Assembly: GCA_964628515.1 (NCBI GenBank)
Contig: CAZVNZ010000039.1
Span: forward strand, 1-20,781
Direction of reading: 5' to 3'
DNA: 20,781 nt
Source: CAZVNZ01 sp964628515
Lineage (GTDB): Bacteria > Bacillota > Clostridia > Christensenellales > Christensenellaceae
How positions within the stretch are numbered: position 1 is the stretch's first letter; the number at the start of each line of letters is the position of its first letter. Below the pieces are notes generated by a model. That model saw nothing but the letters and a program-made list of their open reading frames with translations. It ran no database searches and was not told the DNA's origin. Positions 14,081-20,781 of the stretch are shown in pieces. The position numbers and the translations under genes were made by a program.

Positions 14081-15022
14081 TCACCCAACAACCCCCTCAA
14101 AAACCCTCTCCAAATCCGCATAAGTCTTAATTTTTACAATTTCGTTTCTAATACTTGCCGCATGCTTAATCCCCTTTATATAATGGGATGCGTGGGTGCG
14201 CATCTGCCTTATTGCCATGTACTCCCCTTTTTGCGCTATGGCTATGCGTGCCTGCTTTAAACAGGTTGCAAGCCTTGTGCTTATATCAAAATCTGTTGTG
14301 ACTTCTCCCTTTTGGAGTAGCTCCTTTATTGCAAAAAAAATAAAGGGGTTGCCCATTGCCCCTCTTGCTACCATAATATTGTCGCATTTTGTGTAGTTTA
14401 GCATATTTAGGGCGTCTTTGGGCGTAAAAATATCGCCGTTGCCTGTCACCTCTATACTTAAACTTTCTTTTAGCCTTTTGATTATATGGAGATCCGCCTT
14501 ACCGCTGTAAAACATATCCGCCGTTCTGCCGTGGATTGTAATGCTGTCCGCTCCGCTTTCTTCCGCCATTTTTCCAAACTCTATGGCGTTTATATGCGCC
14601 TCGTCTAAGCCCTTTCTAAATTTTACACTCAGCTTGCAGTTAATACTCCTTCTAACCGCACTTATAAGTTTGGAAGATAGGGAAATATCGCCCATTAGTG
14701 CCACGCCTTCGCCATTTTTGGTGATTTTAGGCGCAGGACAACCCATATTGATGTCTATAACATAAAGTCGCTCCCCTAAGGCTTGCTCTACCTCTTTTGC
14801 CATAGCACCAAGGATTTCTGCTTCCCTGCCAAAAAGCTGTACGCCTACTTTGGTTTCTTTTGGGCTTAGGGCAAGTAGCTCTTTAGTACGTTGGTTTTTA
14901 TAAGACAGCCCCTTTGCGCTTATCATCTCTGTAAAGGTTAGAGACGCACCGTAATCTATACATATTTCCCGCATTGCTACATCTGTGATGCCTGCAAGTG
15001 GGGCTAAATACACCTCTGCCAT
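14081..15022 (-). CDS. dusB: tRNA-dihydrouridine synthase
   Basis: FMN-dependent enzyme that reduces specific uridines in tRNA D-loops with NADPH. The 313-residue TIM-barrel protein shows LAPLAGITDVAMREIC at its start, VIDINMGCPAPK (88-99) with the catalytic proton donor Cys95, KFRKGLD, the flavin-phosphate residues SITIHGRT (160-167), VTGNGDI and ARGAMGNPFIF. It is assigned to the DusB group from context (greA-lysS-dus in Bacilli and Clostridia); the exact target uridine is not visible. The ATG has no ribosome binding site, and an in-frame TAG two codons upstream rules out a longer form. Translation is probably coupled to the gene ending 18 nt before it. Confidence 0.9.
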   Translation of the reverse strand: MAEVYLAPLAGITDVAMREICIDYGASLTFTEMISAKGLSYKNQRTKELLALSPKETKVGVQLFGREAEILGAMAKEVEQALGERLYVIDINMGCPAPKITKNGEGVALMGDISLSSKLISAVRRSINCKLSVKFRKGLDEAHINAIEFGKMAEESGADSITIHGRTADMFYSGKADLHIIKRLKESLSIEVTGNGDIFTPKDALNMLNYTKCDNIMVARGAMGNPFIFFAIKELLQKGEVTTDFDISTRLATCLKQARIAIAQKGEYMAIRQMRTHASHYIKGIKHAASIRNEIVKIKTYADLERVFEGVVG

Positions 15023-15040
15023 TAGCTAAACCGCACTGCT

Positions 15041-15700
15041 TTAGCCTTCGGGCTCTGCAGTAGGCTGTGTTGTAGGCTCTGTTGTGGGCTCTGTCGATTC
15101 TTCTGTGGGCTCGCCTTCCTCATCTACGGGCTCTTGGGTGGGCTTTACTATTTCGGGTATATAAATATCCTCTATAACTTCTATTTTGTCCACCTTCCAC
15201 GCATTGTTGATTTTAACTAATTTTACCTTGTATTTTGCGTTGCGCCAGTCCTCTATTGATGGGTCGCCTAAGGTGTTTTCCGCATCTGTGTCCGCATACA
15301 CACCTCTAATATCAAGCACAACGTCGGATAGTATTAGCTCTGTGGTTTCATCCCACTGCCAAGTTGTATGCCCCTCTATTTCCGCTAAATGATAGTAATT
15401 GGTTATTTCGTATTTAGCGTAGGGGTTGTTGTTGTACACCTCGTCTGTGGCTATACATTTTTCCGTAAATACACCCCTTAGTTGCTCGTTATCTATTTCC
15501 GGCCCCTTTGGTTGGAGTATTACGGCGGCTCGCTTATTAAAAGCATCTTTGGCTATCATGTCTACATTCATGGTGTTTTTCCCGGTGTAGTAGCCTATGT
15601 AAGCACAAGTACCTACCGCAACAATTACAACAAGTGTGCCTACAAGATATAATATTCCTCGTAAAATTTTTACCGAAATGGGCGAATCGTTAGCTTCCAC
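15041..15700 (-). CDS. Uncharacterised single-pass membrane protein with Pro/Thr/Glu-rich tail
   Basis: I do not recognise a family. The 219 residues comprise a short N-terminus, one membrane helix (about 12-36, ILYLVGTLVVIVAVGTCAYIGYY), an outer domain of about 145 residues rich in acidic and aromatic residues (ITNYYHLAEIEGHTTWQWDET, KLVKINNAWKVDKIEVIED), and a tail from residue 187 made of PTxEP-like repeats with net negative charge. The domain ends in a strand pattern (NNAWKVDKIEV) like that of NTF2-like or lipoprotein-type extracytoplasmic domains, which is a guess. The start is GTG at 15700, set by AGGAG a few nt upstream. It sits between lysS (13 nt) and dusB (18 nt), so it is co-expressed with translation genes. 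The tail may span the cell wall. Confidence 0.8.
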   Translation of the reverse strand: MEANDSPISVKILRGILYLVGTLVVIVAVGTCAYIGYYTGKNTMNVDMIAKDAFNKRAAVILQPKGPEIDNEQLRGVFTEKCIATDEVYNNNPYAKYEITNYYHLAEIEGHTTWQWDETTELILSDVVLDIRGVYADTDAENTLGDPSIEDWRNAKYKVKLVKINNAWKVDKIEVIEDIYIPEIVKPTQEPVDEEGEPTEESTEPTTEPTTQPTAEPEG

Positions 15701-15713
15701 TTTTACTCCTAAT

Positions 15714-17195
15714 TTATCTGGGTTTCATAGTGGGGAAGAGTAGTACATCCCTTATGGAAAACCTGTCCGTCAACAGCATTATCATTCTGTCTATACCTAT
15801 ACCCATACCGCCGGTGGGGGGCATTGCATACTCTAAGGCATTTATAAAGTCGTCGTCCATCATATTTGCCTCTTCGTCTCCCTTTTCCCGCTTGGATACC
15901 TGCTCTAAAAATCTTTGCTTTTGGTCGTCCGGGTCGTTTAACTCGGAAAATGCGTTTGCAAACTCTCTGCCTGTTATATATAGCTCAAACCGCTCGGTAA
16001 GCCAATCCTCGTCCGCTTTTTTCTTTGCTAATGGCGATACCTCCACAGGATAATCACAAATAAAAGTAGGTTGTATTAACTGCTCTTCTACTTTTTGCTC
16101 GAAAGCCTCGTTTAACAACTCACCCTTAGTAAGTTGCCCCTCGAAGTGTATACCCCCTGCTTTAGCCGCTGCCCTTGCTTTATCATCATCATCACAAATG
16201 GAAAAATCTATGCCTGCATACTCCTTTACCGCATCTAACATTGTTAGGCGCTTCCAAGGCGCTTGCAAGTTGATTTCCTGCTCTTGATAGGTTATTACCT
16301 CTGTTTTTAGCACCTCTTTTGCGCAGTATAAAAACAGCCCCTCGCATAAGTCCATCATGCCTTTGTAGTCCGTGTATGCCTCGTATAATTCCACCGTGGT
16401 AAACTCCGGATTGTGTTTGGGGCTCATACCCTCGTTTCTGAAAATTCTGCCGATTTCGTACACCTTTTCAAAACCGCCCACAATCAGCCGTTTTAAGTGG
16501 AGCTCGGTGGCTATTCTTAAATACATATTAATATCTAAAGTATTATGAAAGGTAATAAAGGGCCGTGCCGCCGCACCCCCTGCGCTTGATTGCAAAATAG
16601 GCGTTTCCACCTCTATATAGCCCTTGTTGTCCAAAAAATCTCTTATACACTTCATTATTTGCGAACGCATATAAAAGGTTTGTTTTACGTCGGGGTTTAC
16701 GATTAAATCCACATAACGTTGCCTGTAACGCAAGTCTGTATCTTTAAGCCCGTGCCATTTTTCCGGCAAGGGTTGCAAAGATTTTGAAAGCAAGGTAATA
16801 CTATGAGATTTTACGGAAACCTCTCCTGCGTTGGTTTTAAAAACCTCCCCCTGTATACCCACAATATCACCAATATCCATATGCTTGTACTCGGCGTAGG
16901 GCTCGTCGCCCATTACGTCTCGTCTTGCATAAACCTGTATTTTTCCGCTACCGTCCATAAGGTGAAAAAAGCTTGCCTTACCCATAATACGCTTAGAAAT
17001 AATTCTGCCGGCTATGCTTACTTCTTTGCCTTCCAGCTCCTCAAAATCCTCTAAAATCTCGGTAGAGGAGTGGGTTTTATTGTAAGAGGTGGAAAGGTAT
17101 GGGTCTTTGCCCGTACTTCTAAGCTCCGCAAGTTTTTCCCTGCGTACCCTTAATACCTCGGTTATATCCTCGTGTTGTGTAATTTGATCAGACAT
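15714..17195 (-). CDS. lysS: Lysyl-tRNA synthetase, class II
   Basis: Charges tRNA-Lys with lysine using ATP. The 493 residues carry an N-terminal OB-fold anticodon-binding domain (about 60-165, GKEVSIAGRIISKRIMGKASF) and the class II catalytic core: motif 2 GRIFRNEGMSPKHNPEFTTVE and motif 3 GGMGIGIDRMIMLLTD, with the terminal segment RDVLLFPTMKPR. AGGAG precedes the ATG. It follows greA after 8 nt, leaving no room for a T-box, so expression depends on the greA promoter. Confidence 0.98.
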   Translation of the reverse strand: MSDQITQHEDITEVLRVRREKLAELRSTGKDPYLSTSYNKTHSSTEILEDFEELEGKEVSIAGRIISKRIMGKASFFHLMDGSGKIQVYARRDVMGDEPYAEYKHMDIGDIVGIQGEVFKTNAGEVSVKSHSITLLSKSLQPLPEKWHGLKDTDLRYRQRYVDLIVNPDVKQTFYMRSQIMKCIRDFLDNKGYIEVETPILQSSAGGAAARPFITFHNTLDINMYLRIATELHLKRLIVGGFEKVYEIGRIFRNEGMSPKHNPEFTTVELYEAYTDYKGMMDLCEGLFLYCAKEVLKTEVITYQEQEINLQAPWKRLTMLDAVKEYAGIDFSICDDDDKARAAAKAGGIHFEGQLTKGELLNEAFEQKVEEQLIQPTFICDYPVEVSPLAKKKADEDWLTERFELYITGREFANAFSELNDPDDQKQRFLEQVSKREKGDEEANMMDDDFINALEYAMPPTGGMGIGIDRMIMLLTDRFSIRDVLLFPTMKPR

Positions 17196-17203
17196 ATAAT
17201 CTC

Positions 17204-17677
17204 CTATTTATGAATATCCAGTACCTTAAACTTTAAAACTCCGCCGGGTGCTTCCACCTTTACCGTACTGCCCACTTTTTTACCTAAAAGTGCCTGTCCT
17301 AAAGGGGACTCGTTGGATATTTTGCCCTGCTCCACATCCGACTCCATAGAGCCTACAATGTGATACTCGCATTCTTCGTTAAATTCTTTATCTAAAACAC
17401 GTACCTTTGCCCCGATATTTACACGTTGAGTATCCACTTCGTCCTCGTCTACCACAACGGCACTTCTAAGCATTTTTTCTATGGTTGCAATTTCCCCTTC
17501 TATACGTGCCTGCTCGTTTTTAGCTTCGTCGTACTCTGCGTTCTCCGAAATATCGCCAAATGCTCTTGCAACTTTAATTTGCTCTGCCACTTCTTGACGT
17601 TTCACCGTTTTTAAGTAATCTAATTTTTCCTCAAGATCTGTTAGTCCTTTATTGGTTAATACTACCTCGTTAGCCAT
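17204..17677 (-). CDS. greA: Transcription elongation factor GreA
   Basis: Rescues backtracked RNA polymerase by stimulating transcript cleavage. With the ATG at 17677 the protein has 157 residues, the usual size. The N-terminal coiled coil (to about residue 75) carries the acidic tip FGDISENAEYDEAK, whose Asp and Glu reach the polymerase active site. The C-terminal globular domain has the typical ISNESPLGQALLGKKVGSTV. The frame is open upstream to 17851, but only 17677 has a ribosome site (TGGAGGAA) and the family start MANEVVLT. It heads the greA-lysS-unknown-dusB operon. Confidence 0.97.
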   Translation of the reverse strand: MANEVVLTNKGLTDLEEKLDYLKTVKRQEVAEQIKVARAFGDISENAEYDEAKNEQARIEGEIATIEKMLRSAVVVDEDEVDTQRVNIGAKVRVLDKEFNEECEYHIVGSMESDVEQGKISNESPLGQALLGKKVGSTVKVEAPGGVLKFKVLDIHK

Positions 17678-17716
17678 TTTTTCCTCCAAACGTGTATTTA
17701 TATATTCGTCCATTAC

Positions 17717-17739
17717 GTGGTTATTGTGTACAAAACCAC
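17717..17739 (-). promoter_or_regulatory. Stem-loop in the greA leader
   Basis: On -, GTGGTT-TTG pairs with CAA-AACCAC around TACA, nine base pairs with one bulged T. It lies 40 nt upstream of the greA start inside a leader of about 140 nt. There is no T-run after it. Confidence 0.45.
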
Positions 17740-17821
17740 TAACCTCCACCCATACAGCCTGCATTTTTTGTGCCTGCTTTTTACTGCATAACTTTTGGTA
17801 TAAAATGCTATACAATACATT

Positions 17822-17851
17822 ATTATATATTTTTTTTGCCTTATTTGTCAA
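17822..17851 (-). promoter_or_regulatory. Sigma-A promoter of the greA operon
   Basis: Read on -, TTGACA (17851-17846) and TATAAT (17827-17822) are perfect, with an 18-nt spacer. Transcription should begin near 17815, giving a leader of about 140 nt before greA. The gap between sigH and greA (17678-17932) contains this promoter and the leader stem-loop; I see no convincing sigH terminator in it. Confidence 0.78.
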
Positions 17852-17932
17852 GTTTAAGGGTGGGTATATTCTTTATTTGTTTACAATTTTACCAATTTAC
17901 TTAATAGTAAGCAAAACCCCTTATCCCCCTGT

Positions 17933-18589
17933 TTACTCCTCTTCTTCCAAAAATTTGTCTATTTTGTTTTTGGCTCTCTGCAATGCGTTGTCTATGGATT
18001 TTTCGCTACGCTTTAGTGCTTTTGCAATTATTTGATAGGAATAGCCGGATAAATAATATACAAGCACCTTTTTTTCAAAATCCGAGAGCATTTTTGCAAT
18101 TTCTTCCTCTATGTGTATAAACTCCTCTTGGTCTATTATAATATCCTCCGGATTGGAAATCTTTGCCGAGGCAATAACGTCCACCAACGTGCGCTCCGAC
18201 TCGTCGTCGTATACCGGTTTATTTAGGGAAACATAGGAGTTTAGGGGTTTGTGCTTTTGTCTGGATGCGGTTTTTATTGCCGTTATAATCTGCCTTGTTA
18301 TGCAAAGCTCTGCAAATGGCTTAAAATACGCCTTTTTTTCTATATCAAAATCCCTTATGGCTTTATATAGCCCTATCATACCCTCTTGTACAATATCGTC
18401 CCTGTCTGCACCGATTAAAAAGTAGGAATATGCCTTTGCACGTACAAAGTTTTTGTATTTGTACAGCAAAAACTCGCACGCCTTTTTATCCGTATGTGCC
18501 ATTTGCGCTATTTCCTCGTCTGTGTTAGTCGAGTATTCCTCGTAGCCTTTATGTACTACAATTTTATGTACGTAAGGTTCTTTTTCCAA
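17933..18589 (-). CDS. sigH: RNA polymerase sigma-H factor, early sporulation
   Basis: Directs RNA polymerase to stationary-phase and early sporulation promoters. The 218-residue protein closely follows B. subtilis SigH: NFVRAKAYSYFLIGADRDDIVQEGMIGLYKAI (region 2), FAELCITRQIITAIKTASRQKHKPLNSYVSLNKP (regions 2.4-3) and the C-terminal helix-turn-helix SYQIIAKALKRSEKSIDNALQRAK (region 4). The start is TTG at 18589, with GGAGA at 18600-18596 upstream; the next ATG, at residue 30, would delete region 1 and part of region 2. It follows rlmB after 11 nt, the same order as in Bacilli and Clostridia, and is the best evidence that the organism descends from spore-formers. Confidence 0.95.
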   Translation of the reverse strand: MEKEPYVHKIVVHKGYEEYSTNTDEEIAQMAHTDKKACEFLLYKYKNFVRAKAYSYFLIGADRDDIVQEGMIGLYKAIRDFDIEKKAYFKPFAELCITRQIITAIKTASRQKHKPLNSYVSLNKPVYDDESERTLVDVIASAKISNPEDIIIDQEEFIHIEEEIAKMLSDFEKKVLVYYLSGYSYQIIAKALKRSEKSIDNALQRAKNKIDKFLEEEE

Positions 18590-18600
18590 AAAATTTCTCC

Positions 18601-19365
18601 TTAGCCCTTAGCTTTGGCTTGCCTTTGTTTTTCGTAAAACACTATGCTGGCGGCACAAGCCGCATTTAGAGAGGTTGTTTTGCCCGGCATATCTATTTTT
18701 ACGCAAAAATCGCAATTTTCTTTAATGTTTTGAGAAAGCCCCTCACCCTCGTTGCCAATTACTATGGCAAGCGCTCCGGATAAATCGCTTTTGCTTATTT
18801 CCTGCCCCTGCGTGTCCGTGCCTGCCACCCAAATGTTTTGCTTTTTAAGCTCGCTGATAGTTTGGTTGATGTTTGTAACCTTAACTATGGGTATGTACTG
18901 CACCGCCCCCGAGGAAACCTTATACGCCGCCGAGCTTAGCATGGCGCAACGTCTTTTGCCTATTATTACACCGTGCGCCCCAAGCGCCTCTCCGCTTCTT
19001 ATTATAGCCCCTAAGTTGTGGGGGTCTTGTATTCCGTCTAATATTATTATAAAGGGCTTTTCTCCCTTTAAATCCGCAAGGGCAAAAATATCTTCCATTT
19101 CCGAGTATCTGAAAGCCGGTATTTGTGCCACCACACCTTGATGGTTGGCAATTCTTCCGTCTGCATTAAGATGAGCGCAAATTTCATCTAACTTCATCCT
19201 CGGTACTTCCTGCACCACCACCTTGTGCTCTCTTGCAAGGGCAAGAATTTCCACAATACTGCCGTCTTTAGCCCCTTGCAATATCATTAGTTTGTCTATT
19301 TGCTCCCCTGTTTTTATTGCCTCTCTTACGCTGTTTCTGCCGATTATAAAATCGCCCTCATTCAT
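18601..19365 (-). CDS. rlmB: 23S rRNA (guanosine2251-2'-O)-methyltransferase
   Basis: SPOUT-class methyltransferase that modifies the ribosomal P-loop guanosine. The 254 residues have an N-terminal L30e-like RNA-binding domain (about 1-85) and the trefoil-knot catalytic domain with motif 1 LDGIQDPHNLGAIIRS (109-124), motif 2 IVIGNEGEGLS (201-211) and motif 3 IDMPGKTTSLNAACAAS. Motif 3 usually reads SLNVSVAA; here it is SLNAACAA, a mild variant. Its ATG overlaps the end of thyX by 8 nt, indicating translational coupling. The mrnC-thyX-rlmB-sigH order supports RlmB over other SpoU-type paralogues. Confidence 0.93.
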   Translation of the reverse strand: MNEGDFIIGRNSVREAIKTGEQIDKLMILQGAKDGSIVEILALAREHKVVVQEVPRMKLDEICAHLNADGRIANHQGVVAQIPAFRYSEMEDIFALADLKGEKPFIIILDGIQDPHNLGAIIRSGEALGAHGVIIGKRRCAMLSSAAYKVSSGAVQYIPIVKVTNINQTISELKKQNIWVAGTDTQGQEISKSDLSGALAIVIGNEGEGLSQNIKENCDFCVKIDMPGKTTSLNAACAASIVFYEKQRQAKAKG

Positions 19366-20083
19366 GGCACACCTCTAAAATTTTATTGTGTTTTTCTTTA
19401 ATTTCCTTTGCCTTTTTGCAAGACATTTTGCCCTCGCTACAACTACCGCACACGCAAGACGGTCCTGCCTTTTTAAAGATTGCCGGGGCAACCTTCATTA
19501 CAAGCCCAAGCATTTCCCAAGCAAGTGCCTGTATTTCCCATTGTGCCCTGTTGCAACATCTTAATTTAAAAAAGTGGAGTAATTCTCTTGCATTCATGGT
19601 GATTATCATCTTAGTATCACAGGCGTTTGGCAGTACAAACCGTGCGTCCTCGTTTTCCCCCAAAATGCTTGCCCATTCGTCGTACCAACCTTGCATGGTG
19701 CGCATTTGCTCGCTGAATTTTGCAACCGCATCCTCCCCTAAAGCCTCTATTTTAGGGGGAATAACGTAAGAAAACTCCCCTTTGTTTTTGGATTGATTAA
19801 CATACCTTTGGGATTGCACGGAAAAGCTTGCAATTCTGTGTCTGGTGATTTGTGCTAAAAGCGCTCTTGAAACCCCCTCCACACCAAAAGTAAAGGAGGC
19901 ATGCTCTATGGGGGAAAGATGCCCCAAATCCATTAGTTTATCTATAAATTCCTCGCTTTTTGCCGTCTTTGAAAGGCTTTCTATATCCAACGTGGAATAG
20001 CAAAGTTTTGCCCCCATAGACACCGTAAGCTCCGGGTTTGGAGAAGATGTAAGTAGCATTGTTTTTAGTTTTACCTGTGGCAT
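19358..20083 (-). CDS. thyX: Flavin-dependent thymidylate synthase
   Basis: Makes dTMP from dUMP with methylene-tetrahydrofolate, FAD and NADPH, independent of ThyA. The 241 residues include the ThyX signature RHRIASFSVQSQRY (81-94), HLSPIEHASFTF before it, and the dUMP- and FAD-contacting NARELLHFFKLRCCNRAQWEI. The C-terminus has a cysteine cluster, GPSCVCGSCSEGKMSC, which is common in clostridial ThyX and might bind metal or simply be a tail. GGGAGG sets the ATG. It lies 24 nt after mrnC and overlaps rlmB by 8 nt. No folate-pathway partner is in the window. Confidence 0.97.
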   Translation of the reverse strand: MPQVKLKTMLLTSSPNPELTVSMGAKLCYSTLDIESLSKTAKSEEFIDKLMDLGHLSPIEHASFTFGVEGVSRALLAQITRHRIASFSVQSQRYVNQSKNKGEFSYVIPPKIEALGEDAVAKFSEQMRTMQGWYDEWASILGENEDARFVLPNACDTKMIITMNARELLHFFKLRCCNRAQWEIQALAWEMLGLVMKVAPAIFKKAGPSCVCGSCSEGKMSCKKAKEIKEKHNKILEVCHE

Positions 20084-20107
20084 AGTTTCCTCCCGTTTTT
20101 TTGTACT

Positions 20108-20524
20108 CTATATAATGTCAGAAATATTTCCGTGAATATTAAGTTGCTCAAACAACTGATTTATACGCTCTTTTTGCCCTGTAAGGTACAAATACCCAAA
20201 CACCGCCTCTATTGCCGTTGCGTATTTGTAGTCTGCCACACTCATATTTTTAGGGGTGGTTGCACTTTTTGCGTTTCTCCCACGCATAAAAATGTCGTGC
20301 TCCCTTTCTGTTAGAGTGGCTAACACCTTTTTGGCAAACTCGCTTTGGTTTTTTGCGTTTACAATTTTAATACAAGAGGAGTGTAGCTTGCCTGCGCTTG
20401 TGTTTTCCTCTAAAAGCAAGTTTACACGCACGTATAAATCAAATATGCAATCTCCTATATGTGCCAAAGCTAAGGGGTTTAGCCTGTATGCCTCCTCTAT
20501 GGTAAGCTCTTTTCCTGTAATCAT
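20108..20524 (-). CDS. mrnC: Mini-ribonuclease III
   Basis: Small RNase III-type enzyme that in Bacillus matures 23S rRNA with ribosomal protein L3. The 138 residues form only the catalytic domain, without the dsRNA-binding domain of normal RNase III: LNPLALAHIGDCIFDLYVR (15-33) with the metal-binding Asp25, RGRNAKS (81-87), and YKYATAIEAVFGYLYL, whose Glu107 completes the site. The ATG overlaps the upstream amidase stop as ATGA, so the two are translationally coupled. In Bacilli the gene usually follows cysS; here the amidase takes that place. Confidence 0.95.
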   Translation of the reverse strand: MITGKELTIEEAYRLNPLALAHIGDCIFDLYVRVNLLLEENTSAGKLHSSCIKIVNAKNQSEFAKKVLATLTEREHDIFMRGRNAKSATTPKNMSVADYKYATAIEAVFGYLYLTGQKERINQLFEQLNIHGNISDII

Positions 20525-20781
20525 TTAATATGCGTCCCTGTATATTTTTTTACGCCGTCCACCACCGCTTTTACTATTTTGTCTTGATACTCGGTGGTTT
20601 GCAGTTTTGCCTCTTCCTCTTTGTTGGAGAAAAACCCACATTCTATAATAATGCTTGGTTGTTTGCCCGGCTTTAGCAGTTGGTATTCCCCGGCTATTGC
20701 AATGCGAGGCGCTTTTATTTCAAGCTGAGTGTTTAGCTCCTCTTGCATAATTTCCGCTAATTTTTCCCCTGCCGTACCTGC
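20521..20781 (-). CDS. N-acetylmuramoyl-L-alanine amidase, C-terminal part (CwlD-like)
   Basis: The reading frame enters from the right edge of the window, so only the last 86 residues are seen. They include GEKLAEIMQEEL, the strand with PGKQPSIIIECGFFSNKEEE, and the closing helix YQDKIVKAVVDGVKKY. This is the end of an Amidase_3 domain; the Glu of IIECGF is the catalytic glutamate, and the FSN-EE pattern resembles spore-cortex CwlD. Such zinc amidases cut the lactyl-amide bond between muramic acid and the stem peptide. The zinc ligands would lie outside the window. The stop codon overlaps the mrnC start. Confidence 0.85.
   Translation of the reverse strand, partial: AGTAGEKLAEIMQEELNTQLEIKAPRIAIAGEYQLLKPGKQPSIIIECGFFSNKEEEAKLQTTEYQDKIVKAVVDGVKKYTGTHIK

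Noticed and set aside
17196..17203. T-box riboswitch for lysS
   Set aside because: Only 8 nt lie between greA and lysS, and the greA leader shows no T-box core.
17678..17851. N-terminal extension of GreA by 58 residues
   Set aside because: The extension has no ribosome site, covers the promoter and leader, and does not match GreA, whose conserved start is MANEVVLT at 17677.

Overview
The window is AT-rich bacterial DNA from a member of the Bacillota, most likely class Clostridia and a spore-forming lineage. The evidence is a full-length sporulation sigma factor SigH, a CwlD-like cell-wall amidase end, Mini-ribonuclease III next to thyX, rlmB and sigH, a greA-lysS-dusB cluster, and near-consensus sigma-A promoters with strong AGGAGG-type ribosome binding sites. 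FAD-dependent ThyX and a non-secreted, cytosolic gene set fit an anaerobe. I cannot name a genus. Almost all of the window is core housekeeping DNA. I see no phage, transposon, CRISPR array, rRNA or tRNA.

Layout: (1) 1-1790, a single-gene citrate synthase unit on + with a consensus promoter, a leader of about 190 nt holding a stem-loop, and a perfect hairpin terminator. (2) 1932-6195 on -, trxB, then glmM and glmS, the last two 12 nt apart: hexosamine supply for the cell wall plus thiol redox. (3) 6300-9574, the most accessory part: an AraC-type regulator divergent from a MATE efflux pump, then a repeat-rich and highly foldable intergenic stretch with a terminator, then a flavodoxin-fold oxidoreductase. 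(4) 9893-13839 on +, a YabE-like G5/3D-domain cell-wall protein paired with rsmA, then an ATP-type PEP carboxykinase with its own terminator. (5) 14081-20781 on -, two adjoining operons: amidase (cut by the window edge)-mrnC-thyX-rlmB-sigH, and greA-lysS-unknown membrane protein-dusB from its own promoter.

The genes fall into central carbon metabolism (citrate synthase, PEPCK), wall precursor synthesis and remodelling (glmS, glmM, the 3D-domain protein, the amidase), RNA processing and modification (mrnC, rlmB, dusB, rsmA), transcription and translation (greA, lysS, sigH), DNA precursor supply (thyX), and detoxification or redox (MATE, trxB, flavodoxin-like protein).

I did not find a clear new system. 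The unexplained sequence is in the intergenic DNA: short tandem repeats directly behind glmS, trxB and the MATE gene (the first set repeats the glmS stop-codon region in frame), and a nested-hairpin plus terminator structure at 8785-8914 that deserves an RNA-structure search.
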